Shown here one piece after another: positions 60,916 through 64,000 of a stretch of DNA of 64,000 nt. Position 1 is the stretch's first letter; each line of letters starts with the position of its first letter. The DNA comes from Anarhynchus alexandrinus (Eukaryota; Chordata; Aves; Charadriiformes; Charadriidae), in contig VUYV01000080.1 of assembly GCA_008711295.1 (NCBI GenBank), forward strand, positions 3,013,557-3,077,556. Reading direction: 5' to 3'. The notes beneath the pieces were generated by a model. It searched no databases. It saw only the letters and a list, made by a program, of their open reading frames with translations, and had not been told where the DNA came from. The translations under genes and the position numbers were made by a program.

Positions 60916-62444
60916 AAAACATTCTCTCACCTTAGTTGAAAAACACCGCCACATCCTTTGATGTGAAACATGGGTACAGTATTTCTTAAAATGCAATCTG
61001 TGATTACAGTATTTTATCTTGCGTTGTATGAATGTTGCTGTGGTAAGCCAAACAACTGCATTATGTCATTAATCAATCCATTATTTTATAATAGGGAGAA
61101 TTTTGTAGATACAAACTATACATACAGTTATATCACCTCCCAATGATTTTCCTCTTTATTGCCTAAAATACGGCCACATAAAAGGCATATTTATATTGTC
61201 CTCTCTCTACTAACAACTGTAAACCTCTTAATTTCAGAGATTAATTATGTATAATACTTAAATGCGTATCCTGCTGTTGGTTTTGTTACAGCTCTTCACT
61301 ATTCCATCAAGTACATATTGATTAAAAGATCAAAACAACATTGCAAAGTAAAATGTGGCTTTAAAGCCCTTACAAAGACATTTTTCATAATGGATGTTGT
61401 TACTGCCTGATCCTTCAAGTTGTTCTTTTGTGTAAAACAAGGACTGCGAGATTAGGTATTGAATTAATAGAGATGTGGAGCAAAAGTTTTATTGCATTAT
61501 TTGGAATTTACCAGTTTTATTTTTTTTAAGAGAAATTTTAAAATTATTAAATGAAAGCTAACCTTCATTATTACGCTATTACTTTGAATCCTACAAATAA
61601 GAATTACAGTCTTGTTATCTTTATAACAACTGATCTACAGGGCTCTAACATTCCTCAGCTTTCCAAAATACGATAAGCTTTCCATAGACCTCATGTGAAC
61701 AACTTCTCATATCCATCACATTTGAAGTATTCCTTCTAATGTTCTTGTGCGTGAGTGTGTATATTTTACTACTTTAGCCATAAATGGTAATTGCATTTTG
61801 CTGCAAACTAATAGGGTCACTGTTCTAAATTTGGCTTAGCATTATCAAAGCCCATTAAAGGCCATTTTTATGGAGGAAAAAAAATCTAATGGACACAAAG
61901 AAGGATTTACATTTAATTCAATGTTTGTATTTGTAAATTTAGGAAAAAAAATGCTGATGCATTAAGGTTAAATGCTTTGTTTTGTGTACTTGATGATAAA
62001 TTGTAAGATTCCAATTGTTTTAAGGTTAGCATAGAAGTTCAATACTGGTTTGTCACGAAAGCAGCCTGGTGGTGTTTTAATATGTTGCTGACTTTGTTAC
62101 AGATAATGTATACAATGAAAATGTATTAGTTTCACTTGACCAACTCTTAGAATATTAAGAAATCAGTGTATTCAATGGCATTCTGTATTTCTGTTCAGTA
62201 TTTAAGAGTGGTTTTATTTTAAAACAGTCACTCTGTTCTCGTGTGAATTTAAATGCTATTCCAATGTTAATCTTAACATTCTGAAATCACACACAATATA
62301 AAGCAAATGTAGTGCTATATTTACTTCTGATTTCATATTCCTGGTCAAAATTACTCAATTTCTTGGATGTAATTTATTACAGAAGTTTATGTGTACATGT
62401 GAATAGACTATTGTGTTTTTCACAAATAAGAAATGTAATGTGAA

Positions 62445-62450
62445 AATAAA
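62445..62450 (+). terminator. SLC4A10: Poly(A) signal AATAAA of SLC4A10
   Basis: Canonical AATAAA about 2.2 kb after the stop codon, followed by T-rich sequence (near 62466-62483) and a GT-rich stretch (near 62500-62520). Cleavage is expected at about 62460-62480. Confidence 0.8.
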
Positions 62451-62470
62451 TATTTATCCTAACTAATTTT

Positions 62471-64000
62471 CAATTTTATTTTTACACCCAGAACAAGTAT
62501 GCAATATGGTACGGTGTTTTAAATGTACCTGACACTTGAATATGCTTCACAAATCAGTGACTTGTAGAGCCCAGTCCTGCTCCATTTCCAAGTGGAATCT
62601 CATTGAAACATGCAGTGCTCTCAGTGTTGGCTTGCTGTGTGTAGTTGCTGGCGGTATGTATACTTGGTGTGACTCTAACAGTAAGTGCGCCGCTGGGGAT
62701 GGCACATAACTGCTCTGTTCCAGGAAGACAGTGGGAATTAAATTCTGGTTTACTGGTCATGAGTTGGTTCCCCTTGCTCCTGAAAGAGATGATGCGGACC
62801 AGATGGCAGTAGTTGGGTCTTTTTAGAGATCAATTTTTACTATCTTTTTACAGAGGTAAGCTCATACAATTTAAAATTCCTCAATGCTACAATATTTAAA
62901 GAGTCTAATAGTTGAACAGCATCTTAGCCTCCTGCCTATTGTGGGAGTTTCTGCTATTCTCAGGACCCTAAATTTCTGCTACTGAAAAACTTTTAGGCCT
63001 TAAAGCCTAGTACTACTGCCAAAACCCAATACTAGAGTATTGACTCCATCTTATTTAATCCCTTTGAGCTTCTTCACCAATTTTTAAACCAAAGACTGGA
63101 AACCTCCCAGCTTGAGAATGGTAACAGTCACACCACAGGCTTCAGCTGCTTCTGTTAGGATTTCACACAAAGTGTTTTCTACAACAAACTTAAGTATCCA
63201 TTTCACGTGGAAAAAAATGCAGAGGATAAAAGGTAATTGGTAGGTGCCTAACTAACTCTAGCATGTGGCACTACTTCAGGCAGAACTGGTTCCCAGTGCT
63301 GGCTTTGTACATCAATGAAGTGAGCTGGCTTTCTCTTCTTGCCTCAGTTCTAGGTATATACCTGTGCTCATGCATTTCAGGTAAGTTGTCAGTTCCCCAG
63401 AGCAGCTCTACTGTCCTGTTGTCTGCATTATTTTTGGAGCTGAGGGAGACCTACCAGGGAGAAGATTGATGTTTATTAGGACACTTACTATAGCAAAAAA
63501 GCATTAATTTTTCTTTTGTTGTTGCAAAAGTTGCATCATGCTCTATGTAAGCATCTCCCAGTGAGGTACAAGCATCAGTAAGGTAGGTCAGATACACAGA
63601 ACTGCATCTTTACTTAATGAAAGACTTACCCAGACCGTATAATTTTTAGTTTTATTTAAAAGGGTTTTTTTTAATGCTTCTCTGATTACACTAAGGGAAT
63701 ACCTGCAGTCCTTTAATATGTATGAGAGCCTAGTTAATGTAGTTTTTGGATTAGAGAAATACTTTTTCTGTCTATATGACAGCGAGTGATAATGTTTTAA
63801 AAAAACCCAACTATTTGCCCCACAAACCAGCCAGAAGTTCATAATTATCATCTTTTTTTATAACCTATCTACACTGCTGTGATCTACCTTTATACTGATT
63901 TATGTTTATTTCCCTTGAGTCAAAAGAATCAGAGACAAGGATTCTATAACCTCTTGGAGAGAACTGACAGCCTCTATCCTATACAACTTTGGCAGCCTGC
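62471..64000. other. Intergenic sequence downstream of SLC4A10
   Basis: No exon recognised on either strand. In mammals the next gene is DPP4, facing SLC4A10 on the opposite strand; I looked for its C-terminal coding exon on the minus strand and did not find it, so if the order is kept its coding end lies beyond 64000. Minus-strand AATAAA words occur (for example 63472-63477) but mean little in AT-rich DNA. Confidence 0.75.

Larger units (their letters stand above)
60218..62470 (+). other. SLC4A10: SLC4A10 3' untranslated region
   Basis: AT-rich sequence without coding potential that continues from the stop codon to the poly(A) signal. It contains an 18-base T run (60600-60617) and an AT repeat (60879-60915). 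No AATAAA occurs before 62445 in my reading, although ATTAAA variants occur (for example near 61320 and 61848), so shorter forms are possible. Confidence 0.85.

Noticed and set aside
62471..64000. Possible 3' end of DPP4 on the minus strand
   Set aside because: Mammalian gene order suggested it, but no DPP4-like C-terminal codons could be read in reverse complement.
1..64000. CRISPR arrays, operons, riboswitches, tRNA or rRNA genes
   Set aside because: This is animal nuclear DNA; no regularly spaced repeats, tRNA-like box pairs or rRNA segments were seen on either strand.

Overview
The window is vertebrate nuclear DNA and is filled almost entirely by one gene read on the + strand: the 3' three-quarters of SLC4A10, which encodes the sodium-coupled bicarbonate transporter NBCn2 (also called NCBE). 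The organism is most likely a bird. The evidence is a typical avian CR1 LINE 3' end with its octamer tail at 18335-18643, very low repeat density, AT-rich introns, and coding exons that are close to but distinct from mammalian SLC4A10. The species cannot be told from the sequence. Three isolated N bases (20606, 25437, 31689) lie in or near homopolymer runs and look like assembly placeholders.

Layout: 1-4206 is the end of an intron, and the earlier exons lie outside the window. Twenty constitutive coding exons follow between 4207 and 60217. Their phases join without a break except at exon 7, where the splice acceptor has been lost at the N at 25437. Exons 1-6 (4207-24022) encode the rest of the cytosolic N-terminal domain and the linker to the membrane. 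Exons 7-17 (25438-50347) encode the membrane transport domain, including a large extracellular loop with three N-glycosylation sequons (38521-38626). Exons 18-20 encode the cytosolic tail, which ends in the PDZ ligand ETCL. The 3' UTR runs from 60218 to about 62470, with AATAAA at 62445-62450. From there to 64000 is intergenic sequence with no recognisable gene.

The most informative result is a 39-base cassette exon at 56300-56338 inside the last intron. It has a correct acceptor, donor and phase and carries an in-frame TAA. Including it replaces the ETCL tail with a short tail ending S-S-P-S; skipping it restores the PDZ ligand. This matches the two C-terminal forms known from mammalian NCBE. 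The stop lies only 26 bases before the exon's end, so the short form should escape nonsense-mediated decay. Other points are a NAGNAG tandem acceptor at exon 2, a poly-G run next to a weak acceptor at exon 3, an inverted pair of STAT-like motifs in the intron before exon 7, and apparent absence of the 90-base cassette known between exons 2 and 3 in mammals. I found no novel multi-gene system; this is one large, alternatively spliced transporter gene.
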